Below are positions 23,174 through 34,515 of a DNA stretch of 64,000 nucleotides, one piece after another. The stretch lies in assembly GCA_026545225.1 (NCBI GenBank), contig CM048845.1, positions 79,412,533 through 79,476,532 of the forward strand, read 5' to 3'. The notes under the pieces were generated by a model. The model saw only the letters and a list, made by a program, of their open reading frames with translations. It was not told the DNA's origin and did no database searches. The translations under genes and the position numbers were made by a program. This DNA comes from Cornus controversa. Lineage: Eukaryota; Streptophyta; Magnoliopsida; Cornales; Cornaceae. The first letter of the stretch is position 1. The number at the start of each line of letters is the position of its first letter.

Positions 23174-25657
23174 TTCCCATTTTGACTGCACACTTTCTTT
23201 CTTATACACTCTGTATCTGAGTTTTCTTTATATGTATGTAATTTTCCCCCATTATTGTTTGGAGTTTGATTGTGCACAAAGCTCTTACATTCTTATAAAT
23301 AAGAGAGCTGTTCTTTTCAATTTAAACCATCTGCATTTTATGCAGTGCTTTCATTAATATTGCAATATAATAGTTACGAGTTTTATGATTCATTTTTTTT
23401 GCTACAATGGTCAAAACTGTGAAGACGTCGATTGAAGGTTGAGAACAGTTGAATTGGTGGTTTGGATTTGAAATTAGAAGTATCAATTTAAATTTTGAAT
23501 TAAATTTTCTACAATTTTAAATTCAAGGCATTGATCCGACACTGCCAAAATAGGATTAGCATTTCTTTCATGGTTCTTGAAAATTGATAATGTACCTTTT
23601 ACATTCTGGGCAATTTGGAATGGTTTCTTCGTTGTGGGACGTTCAAATAACTTGATAATAATTCACGTGGTGAAATTAATTAATTAATAATATTGATTGA
23701 TTGTTGTCTGTTGATTAGAATATGAAGTGTAAACAATTATTTTAGGTATGATATTGACATCAACATTTGGATTACGCAACTTATGTCATTATCTCCCCAA
23801 TATATGATATGATTCCTCTCTCTCTCTAGCTTGATTTTTTTATTTTTTATTTCCTTCTGTGATGGAAACTATCCTCTGTTGCAATAATATATATCTGCAG
23901 GGGCATATATTGACAAATACACGTAAATCCCTTTTCCCAAATAGATAATAAAATGCTCTTTCAAATAAATTATAAAATGAAAGCAATAGAACAAATTTAT
24001 TGGTTTAAGATATTTCTTTGTGATAATTGGCTTATCAAATACCGTGATACATTTTTGTCCGTCTGTAGACAAATCTTAAGTGCAACACATCTTAAACAGA
24101 ATTGTTTAATTACACCATAGTAATTCAAGGTTTTTATAACTCTTGCTTGTCTCGGGTTCACTGTCTTATTTTTACTTGATAATGATGATAGGTACAAAGT
24201 CTCCAAATATATATATATATATATATAATAAAGGACTGTATTAGATAGCCGCAATCAACGTAAAACTTTCCATGAAGATGAATATAATAGAATAATTACA
24301 CATCAATTACTAGAAGGCGGCTTAGAACAATGCATCAGTGTCTTTTACCATTGTCACTGGTGTACTGTAAATTTTTTCTCTGTCTAGACGGTACTAATGC
24401 AGCAATTCGAGTGGCCAAGTGTAACGAGTTAAATATTATTTTTTATTTAAGTTATTAACAGTACGCTATATACTCACTCATTTAAACTTAATCACTTTTT
24501 TTTAACGCGGCTCACAATCACCACCGACTCCTTTTATTCGTTTGAGGTGGACCCATGTCTACCACGAGGGAGACACGTGATTACCATCATAAATGTCCTC
24601 ACCCAACATCACACCTGGACTTCTCAAATCCTCTCGCAACCATCGTTATAAAACTGAAAATGAATAATAATAAGTAAAAAAAAACAAATTTTGATATGCT
24701 GCTTTTGTAACATATTTGTTGAAATACAACCTGATTTCTAGTCCACTAGATGTCCCATTGACAAAGTTCTGATAGCCATTATTAGGATCAAACTCATGTG
24801 GTGTTATAAATGTGGTTCGAGATCTTTTTTCCTTTGTAATTTACACGCCCTTTGATCTGTATTGCAAGATATTAGTATAGTCCCCAATCCCCATGTAGCT
24901 CGCGGTTAATCCTCTTTGGATACTCGGAAAGCTCAGCCAGATATCGGGAAATCACGTGCTGTTTATGCGCTTCACACAATTTTAGTTGACAATGTCAAAA
25001 GGTCAAAACTGCACGCGCGCTGCTAAAGTGTACAGGTCCACTCTCTAAGAATTCGAATCAGACTGTCCCAACATTTTTTTTTAAATACCGCATACTTCAA
25101 TTCATTCGTTGAAATTAAGTTATACTATCGTCTCGTTAAATTAAAATTTAAAAATTTTATTACAACTGAATTGATAAGTATTAAAATTAAATAAGAAGAT
25201 GAAGTGATTGAATTTGAACCGAATCATTAAAATCTTTGAAATTCAACAAAAAAAGATTTGACTAGAGATAAATCTTTTTTTATATTGTGGAAGAGTAATG
25301 CTATATCAACCGACTAATTTTACACGTAATGTAGTATTAACGTGACTTAATTTTTGCAGGATATTAAAAATATAAAAAAAATTGGACTAAAATATCCTTA
25401 AATTTTCATGATATGTTATCTCTTTCATCCACCAATAAGTACCCTCACTCTCTTCACCATTAATCATCTTTTCTCTCTTTATTCAAATCCATCCTCATAA
25501 CAACACTTGTCTTCTTCAACAAAATTTCAGAATATATTTTATGGTTACTAGAAAACCCAGAGCTGGACACAGCAACACTAATAATTTGTTTTAAGAATAC
25601 TAGCCATATCTAATATTAGTGGAAGAGACCAAAGAAAAAAAAAATATTCACAGTAAT
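23174..25657. other. 3' flank of the H+-ATPase and gene-free spacer
   Basis: The first few hundred bases after the TGA at 23171 are presumably 3' untranslated region, with AATAAA-like words near 23299. The rest is AT-rich with a TA run at 24209-24227 and no credible coding region. It ends at the target site of the large retrotransposon. Confidence 0.5.
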
Positions 25658-25756
25658 ACAACTGTAAATAAGGGTTAACACAAGAGGACAACGGAGGATA
25701 AGGGATATAGGAAAAGAAGAGAGTGACTAGAGGAATGAAGCTCAGCACCAAGAGCC

Positions 25757-25895
25757 TTACGCGGGGCCCCCCTTCCCGCGTATGGGTTAAGCCCGCGGGG
25801 GATAGGCTCCCGCGTGGTTAACCCATGCGCGGGCAGCCTCTCCCCGCGTGGGGTCAGCCCTTCCCCGCGAAGGGATGGTCCTTTCCCCCGCGTAG
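25757..25895. repeat. Phased CGCG array in the 5' LTR (17-bp period)
   Basis: CGCG begins at 25760, 25777, 25794, 25811, 25828 and 25845, which is 17 bp each time, then at 25866 and 25889. Most units have the palindromic form YCCCGCGNNGGG. The counterpart in the 3' LTR starts at 37240 and has lost one core (CGCG to TGCG at 37325). The function is unknown; protein-binding sites or a degenerate minisatellite are both possible. Confidence 0.85.
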
Positions 25896-26608
25896 GGATA
25901 TCTACATAAAAGGAATTCTTATTACCCATGGGGGGGTTAGCAAAGCAGACAAGAGCACAGGGAGTGAGAAGATTGGGGGCAATCCTCTCTGACGGGCATG
26001 TTATGATTGGTAATTGGATTGTGTTTTCTGGGACCAACTCTGAAAGAAGTATGATTCCATAAGACACTTCTAAATTAACAATCATGGCATACTCTCAAGG
26101 GTTGCAAGGAACCATGGATGAATGGGCCATTATGCGGCTTACCAGCTCGCAATCCCGAGTGGTTATCCTTGTAGCAGGGGCTATGTAGAAGACTATTAAT
26201 TCCTCTCTTCAATATGGAAAGTAACTTGTCGCGACGTTACTTCCAGCATTGAGAAGTGGGAATTAGTATGAGGCTACGGTGTCCCACAGACCATTTTAGG
26301 CACAGGTACAGGCTGTGATATGGTCTGGGTGATCATGGTGTCATAATGAAGCATATGGCGTCATGGTCCCAGGCGGGAAGGTGGGTTGAGTGTGGTATGG
26401 AGGATTGAGAGGAAGACTTGTTGGGCCATGGGTATCTAAAGTTGTGCTAGTGTGACTCTATGCGGGCACCATCACAACGTTTCTCGCGGGTATGACCAAG
26501 CCCGCGAGGGGTATAGGTTCATGGTTACAACCGGGAGTGGTGAAGAAAGGGATACGCGGCCAAGTGCCACGTAGGATGACAGCTGTCATAAGCCCTATAC
26601 CTGAGGTC

Positions 26609-26616
26609 TATAAATA
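26609..26616 (+). promoter_or_regulatory. LTR TATA box
   Basis: TATAAATA follows GAGGTC and precedes CCCCATGGCATGG. Its position in the right third of the LTR and the exact copy at 38089-38096 fit the core promoter for the retroelement RNA. Confidence 0.7.
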
Positions 26617-26811
26617 CCCCATGGCATGGTGACATGTGGATCATTCTGGTGCCTCCTCCCTCTCTGAACCACTCTTGCTTTCTCTCTCTCCCATCTAGCA
26701 TCCAGCTCACATTCCTATTATTATTTCTCGATTACTTCATCAACTTGATCTCTTACGTTCCGGTCCTGTGATAGTCATTCCTCATAGCAGAACTGATCTA
26801 CTTATTTACAA

Positions 26812-26830
26812 TTGGCGACTCCACTAGGGA
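26812..26830 (+). promoter_or_regulatory. tRNA primer-binding site
   Basis: TGGCGACTCCACTAGGGA starts two bases after the LTR end. The TGG start pairs with a tRNA CCA end. The likely primer is a tRNA-Arg-type molecule, as reported for Ogre/Tat relatives, but the tRNA was not checked against a list. Confidence 0.7.
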
Positions 26831-26844
26831 GGATTGCCTCTCAC

Positions 26845-28941
26845 ATGGCTGGTCAGCAGAATGTTAAGCGGAAAGGGAAACAAGCTGCACCAACTTCTCA
26901 GAGAGCGGATCAAAATCTAGATCCGGTCAATCCTGTCAATTCAGGTGTTCCTCAACAAAGGCGTAAAGTACAAAGAAGGCAGAATCCACCAATAACTGTG
27001 TCTCCTCCACAGTCTCAGGATAATATCCCCTCAATGATGCTCCAGGTACTAGCAAACATCCAAGAAACTCAAGTGCAGATATTACAGTTTTTGCGAACTC
27101 AGCAGTCTAGTCCCAGAGCAGAGCGATCACCTATTCCCGGTCGAGGACAGTCACCTCAGCTGACAGCTCCTGATGTAACAGAAAATCCTGGTAGAAAGGA
27201 ATCTGACAATGATATCCAGCACAATGATAATGCCTCGTTCGTGACCATTGAGCAATTACAAGCAATCCTTAATTCCAAAAAGAACGCAACTGTTGATATT
27301 GAGGTCCCACCGCCTTATGATCCGGCCATTTTATTAAAGCCATATCCAGAGGGATATTTCTCTCCAAAATTCAGGCAGTTTGATGGTAGGGAAGGAGATG
27401 CAAGGGAGCATATCGCGCGTTTTGTGGACGCATTAGGTGCTTACAGAAATGATGAACAGCTTAAGCTCAGAGAATTCTCAAAATCTCTCACAGGAAGAGC
27501 TTACACTTGGTACATGAATTTAGTGCCAGGGACAGTGTTGACTTGGGCAGAAATGCTGGCTAAATTCTATGAAAAATTTTTCACCATTGAAGAGCGAGTC
27601 ACAATGCTGTCGTTAACTCGGCACAAGCAAAAGTTGGGCGAAGAAATAGTCACATATGTCAAACGTTTCCGTGAGATGTCATTAGAATGTTTCGAACCGA
27701 CCTTAGAAGAACAACTGATAAAAATATGTGTGGATGGTATGTTGAGAGAATATCGGGTACATTTAGTTAATCATGAGATAAAAACCTTCTCTGCCCTAAT
27801 GAATAGTGCTAGACGCTTGGGGGAAATTATTCCACCACCGGCAAAGGGAAATGTCTTCCCGCGAAGGGCCACTGTGGCAGCAACTCCGAGTCAGATGAGC
27901 AGTAATACAGGGAGAATCCGACGGCCTGAACCTGCACCTTTGCCATTTGGTATTAAAGAGGCAATATCATTATTAACTCAGTGGATCAAGGATGATGTTG
28001 TCACCTTACCCGCGGTAGAAAGACTTCCTAGCAGAGAGGAAAAGGCAAAGTCGAACTACTGCCCCTTCCACCGATCTGTGCGACATTGTCTGACTGATTG
28101 CTGGGCATTCAGGGGAATAATGCAGAAAAAGATCACTGAAAAGAGCATAGACATTGCTGGAAATAACGTGGTCAACAATCCGTTCCCTCAACATGCAGCA
28201 ACCGTTGGTGTAACTGATCCAATGGATGAGGGAGAATACCAAGCTATGAATACGGATACGAATACTTATATACATTGTTTCTTCAATGATCTTTCAATTC
28301 TGGAACAGATTAAGGAATTTTTAATAAATCAAACCGTGGCGGCTCTGGTTCACACTCGCAACGAATCATGTAAACAAGATACGACCAAGCAAGGAGAGAT
28401 TGTCTTTTCAATGGCAGATAAGCAAGTCGCTTTCCCTCACAATCGACCTCTGTATGTACCAGTTACAGTCAATGGTCGAGATTTGAAACGAGCTTTTCTT
28501 GATAGCGGGGCTTCAGTAAATATCATGCCATTGTCCACTTTAAAGGCAATACAATTCTCTGAAGTGAAGATTGTGCACCAACCTATAAGCGTTACAGCCT
28601 TCAACGGTGAACAACAAGTTACAATCGGATATGCAACAGTTGATCTAAAAGTAGGAAAAATCAGAGCACCTACCAAGTTCCATGTCATAAAAGGTGAACC
28701 ATCTTATCAGTTATTGTTAGGCAGACCCTGGATGCACGCGTACGGGGTCGTCCCATCCTCTTACCATCAAGTTATGAAGGCTAATTGGGGAAAGGGCACT
28801 ATGACGCTCCGGGCTTCTAAAGACCCTTTTTGTCCTTCGGAGGCTCATTTTGCCGATGCAATTTTTTTTAATGAACATACGGATGAAATGGCCAGTGATG
28901 AGGTTCAGGCCATTCCACTTCCCAACTGGGAAGATCTATAA
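26845..28941 (+). CDS. Retrotransposon Gag-protease polyprotein
   Basis: Gag packages the element RNA and the aspartic protease matures the polyprotein. The frame is open through the primer site to 28941; the first ATG is at 26845. Residues about 170-330 form a retrotransposon gag domain with its conserved Trp/Tyr-rich core (AYTWYMNLVPG). A Cys-His cluster of the form C-x2-H-x4-H-x4-C (CPFHRSVRHCLTDC) replaces a classical zinc knuckle. The protease active site LDSGAS is followed by the conserved LLGRPWMHAYG region. It ends at TAA (28939), and the frame after it continues into pol, so the stop separates Gag-PR from RT. Confidence 0.88.
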   Translation: MAGQQNVKRKGKQAAPTSQRADQNLDPVNPVNSGVPQQRRKVQRRQNPPITVSPPQSQDNIPSMMLQVLANIQETQVQILQFLRTQQSSPRAERSPIPGRGQSPQLTAPDVTENPGRKESDNDIQHNDNASFVTIEQLQAILNSKKNATVDIEVPPPYDPAILLKPYPEGYFSPKFRQFDGREGDAREHIARFVDALGAYRNDEQLKLREFSKSLTGRAYTWYMNLVPGTVLTWAEMLAKFYEKFFTIEERVTMLSLTRHKQKLGEEIVTYVKRFREMSLECFEPTLEEQLIKICVDGMLREYRVHLVNHEIKTFSALMNSARRLGEIIPPPAKGNVFPRRATVAATPSQMSSNTGRIRRPEPAPLPFGIKEAISLLTQWIKDDVVTLPAVERLPSREEKAKSNYCPFHRSVRHCLTDCWAFRGIMQKKITEKSIDIAGNNVVNNPFPQHAATVGVTDPMDEGEYQAMNTDTNTYIHCFFNDLSILEQIKEFLINQTVAALVHTRNESCKQDTTKQGEIVFSMADKQVAFPHNRPLYVPVTVNGRDLKRAFLDSGASVNIMPLSTLKAIQFSEVKIVHQPISVTAFNGEQQVTIGYATVDLKVGKIRAPTKFHVIKGEPSYQLLLGRPWMHAYGVVPSSYHQVMKANWGKGTMTLRASKDPFCPSEAHFADAIFFNEHTDEMASDEVQAIPLPNWEDL

Positions 28942-31179
28942 GCAAGAGTATCTCCTAAAAGGCCCGCAGAGAAGGAAGTAAACTGGACTAAGGTAAAAAT
29001 GGCAGATAGAAGGGTTGTATACAAGTTATGACGGGGCGTGGGGACAGGGCTCCCACCTGAAGCTCATGTCCCCAATACTGCCGAGGTTCTCATATGTGAG
29101 GATGCCATAAGGCTTTCAGAGGAAGGTGCTGCAAGTTTTCTGATAGAAGAAGAGCTGGAAGAGGTAGATATTGGAGATGGGGTCTCTCCGCGGCCCACAT
29201 TGATCAACAAGAAACTTGATTCAAACTTAAAAATGGCCATTATACAGTTGTTGAAAGAGTACCAGGATGTGTTTGCATGGGCAAATGATCAGATGCCCGG
29301 ACTTGATCCCAACTTAGTTGCTCACCAGCTTAACATAAATCTTTCCGCAGTACCTGTCAAGCAGAAACAGAGGGCCTATCGTCCGGATTTGGAGATACGG
29401 ATCAAAGAAGAAATCCAGAAGCTACTCAAAGCAGGGTTCATAAAACCCACTCAGCATCCCACATGGCTTGCTAACATCATGCCTGTACAAAAGAAAAATG
29501 GTCAGATTCGGATATGTGTTGATTATCGAGATCTCAACAAGGCTTGTCCAAAAGATGAATTTCCGCTTCCAAATATTGACACAATGGTGGATGCCACGGC
29601 AGGTCACGAGTTGTTTTCATTAATGGATGGATTCAGTGGCTATAATCAAATAAAGATGGCCCCCGAAGACGCAGAGAAAACAGCCTTCCGAACACCAATT
29701 GGAAACTTTCATTACACAGTCATGCCCTTCGGACTAAAGAATGCAGGCGCTACTTACCAACGGGCTATGACAGCAATTTTTCATGACATGATCCACCATG
29801 AAGTAGAAGATTATGTGGATGATTTAGTTGTGAAATCAAAGAAATGCATGGGACACATACGAGATTTAGAGAAGGTTCTCCGTAGATGCCGTGAATATAA
29901 CCTAAAGATGAACCCGATGAAGTGTGCCTTCGGTGTCCAACAAGGAAAATTTTTGGGATGTATAGTCCATAGGCAGGGTATTGATTTAGATCCCAGCAAG
30001 GCTAAGGCAATAATCAAAATGGATCCGCCGCGGATAAGAAAATTATTACGGGGTTTCATGGGGAAAGTATCATACTTAAGGCGTTTTATCCCAGCACTGG
30101 CAGAAGTTACTCATCCTTTAATCCAGTTAATGAAGGATAAAATTCCTTATGAATGGAGTGCTGAACATCAGGCTGCATTTGAGAAGGTGAAGGGAATCCT
30201 GACATCACCACAAACAATGACGGCTCCGACACCGGGAAAAGGATTGATCATGTATTTAACTTCTACTGAGAACTCTATCGGTGCTTTGTTGGCCCAGGAG
30301 CATGAGCAAATGGAAAAACCTGTGTACTATATTAGTAGAGTACTTCGAGGAGCAGAGGTGCGTTATACACCGATAGAAAGACACTGTTTATCTCTGGTCT
30401 TCGCAGCACAGAAATTTAGGCATTATCTGTTGGCACATCCAGTTGAATTGATTACAAAGAGTGACCCCGTTAGGTATTTACTGTCAAAACCACTGTTGTC
30501 AGGAAAATTGGCTCGCTGGTTGCTCGCCCTATCCGAGTATCAGATTACATGCTCCAATCCCAAGGCAGTAAAAAGTCAAGCTCTCGCTGATTTATTGGCT
30601 ATGTTCCCGCGGGGGGAGTCAGAACCGGATAGCATCTTTAATGTTGCAATTTGTGATAAAATTTCATCAGAAGAAGCAGATCTTTGGAAATTGGAATTTG
30701 ATGGATCCTCCACAGAAAGAGGAAATGGCGCTGGCTTCATAATGACCAATGAAAAGACAAAAGAGGAAATTGCTATGTCATACAGACTAGACTTCCCTTG
30801 TACTAATAACATGGCCGAATATGAGGCGTTGATACTAGGTCTGTCCGCAAGCTTGGCAGCAGGAATACAGAAAATGGTGGTCTACGGTGACTCTAACTTG
30901 ATAATCAAGCAAATCAGAGGAGAATATTCGGTAAAAAAGCCTCGCCTTGCCACCTATCGGGATATTGTGCAAGAAATGATGAAAAACTTTCAATACATAA
31001 AATTTGAGCACAAACCCCGAGCAAGTAACAAGCGATCTGATGCATTGGCTACTTTGGGGTCTCAATTGGAATTAAGAGAAAATATGACAATGGTCAATCT
31101 TCTTCGTCGAACTCAGCCCGCGACAATATTTTATGGTCACCCGAAGAGGAAGAAAGTGATTGGAGGAAGACAGTTATAG
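28942..31179 (+). pseudogene. Pol segment: reverse transcriptase, RNase H and archaeal-type RNase H
   Basis: This continues in the same frame as gag-pro but is cut off by TAA at 28939 and TGA at 29029. Beyond 29032 it is open to 31179. The RT domain shows the conserved primer-grip and palm blocks and the YVDD catalytic motif at 29812-29823. Next comes the gypsy-type RNase H region (about 30240-30610). From about 30685 a second RNase H begins with FDGSS, then MAEYEAL, then YGDSN and SDALA, the archaeal-type enzyme typical of Tat elements. The reading frame should pass to the next segment around 31105-31125, where a frame change occurs. No ATG start is apparent, consistent with expression as a Gag-Pol fusion in intact relatives. 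Confidence 0.85.
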
Positions 31180-32712
31180 AAAAACTCAAACAGTTGGGTA
31201 GGGTTAAAGATATGACATTAGAAAAGCAGTACCAACTGGTTGCTAATAGACTCTATCATCGCAGGCCAGACGGGGTATTGTCAAGATGTCTCGGGCCCAA
31301 AGAGGCTGAAAAAATATTGACAGAAGTACACAAGTCTTCTTGTGAAACAACAGATATTAGCCTGTACCGAAGATTACAAAGACAAGGGTACTTCTGGCCG
31401 ACAATGAAAGAAGAGGCGGTAAAGGTACAAGAGGCATGCTCAGGTTGTTGTTGTCTTACTGCGCATACTGAAACAAATTTTGCTGAGATCTCAGACTGGA
31501 GAGACCAATATGTGGAATACTTACGAGAACAAACTCTACCTAGAGACAAAAAGGAGGCTTTCCGTCTACAAAGAAGAGCGAAGAGATTTTTTGAGGAAAA
31601 CGGGGTATTATATCGGAAAGGGTTTAATGGTCGACCTTTGAGATGTTTGAAAGAAGAAGAAGCCCAGGAAGTCCTAAAACAAACGCATGATATGGGACAT
31701 CAAGGAGGACACAAACTCTTCCACCAATTGGTCGTGGCAGGGTATTATTGGCCTACCATAGAAAGAGATGCTTTGGATTATACGAAAAAGTGTCACATTT
31801 GCCAAGTCCACGGGTCTATGATACATGCCCCCGGGCAAACTTGCACAGCCTGATAACTCCATGGCCATTTCACGCTTGTGCGTTGGATATTGTTGGACCA
31901 ATTACACCGGCATCACGGGGCACATATGGCTTCTAGTAGCTACAGAATTATTCTCGAAATGGGTAGAGGCTATTCCATTAAAAAAGATCGTGGCAGTTAA
32001 TGTGGCGAGATTCATAAAAGAAAACATCATTTGCCGATTTGGAATACCAAAGGTATTACTTTCAGACAATGGTACACCATTTGTTAACTCAACAGTTAGA
32101 GAATTATTGGGCAACTATATGGTGTCCCATCACAGAGCAACGCCTTACTATCCAAAGGGGAATGGACAAGCTGATGCTAGTAATAAAACACTCATTCGGA
32201 TTCTAAGTCGTTTGGTTCACGAAAAGCAAAAAGGATGGGTCGAACATCTGCCAATCGCATTATGGGCATATAGAATTACTCGAAAAAATTCCACAGGAGA
32301 AACACCCTACGCGTTGGTATATGGCGCAGAAGCAGTGCTTCCCGCAGAGCTTCAAATTGAGGCAATAAGATTGGCAGGGAGGAGCGCAGATACTCAGAGA
32401 CTAAGCCAATTAGAAGCCCTAGATGAAAGGAGGGAAAAGGCCCAAAACCATCACAAGGCTTATTTGGCAAGTCAGTCACGACACTATAACAAGAAGATAC
32501 ACCCGCGAGAATTTAAGGTTGGAGAATTGGTGCTAAAAATGGTACCTGCAATTATGAGAGGGCAAGGGGTTCGAAAATTTCAACCAAAATGGGAGGGACC
32601 TTTTGAAATAAAGGAAGCAAATGAAAGTGGTTATTACAAGCTTGAAGAGTTGGGAACCAATTTTAAGACACGGCCTATAAATGTCAAATGGATAAAGAAA
32701 TATTTAGCTTAG
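31120..32712 (+). pseudogene. Pol segment: tandem H2C2 domains and DDE integrase, frameshifted
   Basis: The integrase inserts element DNA into the genome. The coding signal moves through three frames: about 31120-31835, about 31836-31930 and about 31930-32712. The first frame holds two zinc-binding modules in tandem: an upstream one that has lost a His (31240-31445) and a complete one ending CHIC (31590-31805). The first catalytic Asp lies in the LDIVGPI context in the short middle frame, and the second in LSDNGTPF. Exactly 35 residues later the expected Glu is Asp (GAT, 32173-32175). The C-terminal domain ends KKYLA. The frame changes and the substitution make a working integrase unlikely. 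Confidence 0.85.
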
Positions 32713-33441
32713 AAATATTTGTTACTTGTACTACAAAAGAGTTCAATAATAATAAAGGAAGTGCAGCTACAATGTATTGGTGGATTACAATCCAAAAGCC
32801 TGAGTCATCAAAAGAAAAAACAAACAAAGTTACAGAATATCCTTAAAGATTAGATCCGAGGGGATGACACCACAGGAGGACACTTTTTTCGAAATGATAT
32901 CCATAAGATCGGCTGCCTTCACTTTATTCGCGGCAATACGGTCCTCCAAAAATGATAAGTGCTGGCGAGTAGTATCTGCTTCAGCTTCATCCTTTGCAAG
33001 ATCTGAAGTTAAGAGAGCATGCTGGTCATTCAGGACTTGTATCTCATGACTATGAACTGTATCCTGTAGACGAGAATCCAGCCAAGGAAGTGATAAGCCA
33101 ACAGCTTGCCAGTCACTAATACGTCTTCGGAGACTCGGGACTGTCGCAGGATTAATACTAGACAATGGCTGATCATCAAGGGAGATAAGAAAGTTAGCCA
33201 CAACATCCAAAAAGAAACGTTGATACAAAGGATCTTGAAAAGCAAAATTAGCAAAAGTCTCAGGATAATGACGATAGATCCTATTAAGCATCCCCACATT
33301 ACGAAAGCTGCAAGAAAAGGAACGCCATTCAACGGGGTCATCAGGCTTTAAATTCTGAGGATTTAGAAATACTTCGAGGTCTGAACGCAAACCCTCGCTA
33401 AAAACAGAATCAGAATCCATAGCGGAAGTTTGAGGATCATA

Positions 33442-33533
33442 CTCTACAAAACAGGAGGGAGATTGTCAGAAAAATTGGATGAAAATATATATATATATAT
33501 ATGGAGAAAATTACATAAAAATATAGCAAATAC
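33442..33533 (-). other. Predicted intron 2 of the antisense PMD gene
   Basis: On the minus strand it begins GGCCAG|GTATTTGC and ends CTGTTTTGTAGAG|TATG. Of the two adjacent AGs only the second restores the downstream frame. It is TA-rich inside. Confidence 0.65.
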
Positions 33534-34430
33534 CTGGCCCGGGGGAAGGCTTATCAGTAGTATCAACATTAGGCATATAAGCCGCGGGAAGAGGGCAGGA
33601 TAAGGCAGGTGGTTGACTAGTTTCTCCCGCGGAAGGAATATCATCACCTTCAAAAATTTGGAGATCGTCACCCGGACGCCAAAGATTTCTTTGGATAAAA
33701 GAGCAGTATTTTTACTCACTGCAGCCAGCTCGCCTGCAACATCTGAAACATCACCCTCGGTCGCGGGCAAATTCTCAGCCCCAAGTTTTGACATCATAAA
33801 ATCTACTAATGGATCTTGGCTGGAGACAGGCTCTGTCCTGTCTACAGGTTCGCTATCTTGCGAAGAAAAAAGTAAGTGACCGGCATCATGTCTAATGCGA
33901 GCCAAGGGGTCATCATCCGCGGGTGCAGAGGGGGAAGGAACTGATAAAATAGGGGTAGACTGTGATTGTGGGACAGTGGGCTCAGGTAAGGCAGTTGGTT
34001 TATGAAGGGATAACAAGACTGAAATAGGCAGTTGGTCATCTTCATCCACAGTCATCATGGTTGTATGTTTTGAGGGTGAAAGAGGGGAAGAGCCCACAGA
34101 AGGTTGAATGAGATCACCAGAAGCCGTATGCTGACCCTCTGCGGGAGGAGGGAGAGCGGAGTCACCTTCATCAAATACAGTATGTTGACCCTCCGCGGGG
34201 AGGTTTTGGCCCAAGTTATCCTCCGCGGGGAGGTTTATGATAGGGCGAACTGAGTGATCTTCCACTGGGGGATCAGTGTGAGATGCAAACCCCTCCATAG
34301 AGCTTTCTGTGTCCATGGCTTGGTCAAAAGCCAAAGTAAGATTTCCCGATTCTGTTGGTAAAAATCGTGGGGGATCGCTTCTAGAAATAGAAGTTTCCTT
34401 GTACGTAACCGGTTTCCGCGGGCGAAGAGC

Positions 34431-34515
34431 CTACATTGGATAAAAATGTGGAAGATGTTAGGTTATACGCCATAAACAGTAAAAGGGATGGATTTACACA
34501 ATAAGAGAATTGTAC
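34431..34515 (-). other. Predicted intron 1 of the antisense PMD gene
   Basis: On the minus strand it begins GGATG|GTACAATTC and ends TTATCCAATGTAG|GCTC. Removing it joins codon 58 of the frame that starts at 34689 to the open frame reaching 33534, in phase 0. Confidence 0.65.

Larger units (their letters stand above)
25663..26810 (+). repeat. 5' LTR
   Basis: Starts TGTAAATAAGGG and ends CTTATTTACA. It is GC-rich on the left, where six CGCG cores lie exactly 17 bp apart, then two more (25866, 25889). A TATA box, TATAAATA, lies at 26609-26616, about 200 bp from the LTR end, and should start the genomic RNA. A 136-codon antisense open frame (26085 to 25675) is open in both LTRs, but nothing about it looks like a known protein. 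Confidence 0.96.
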
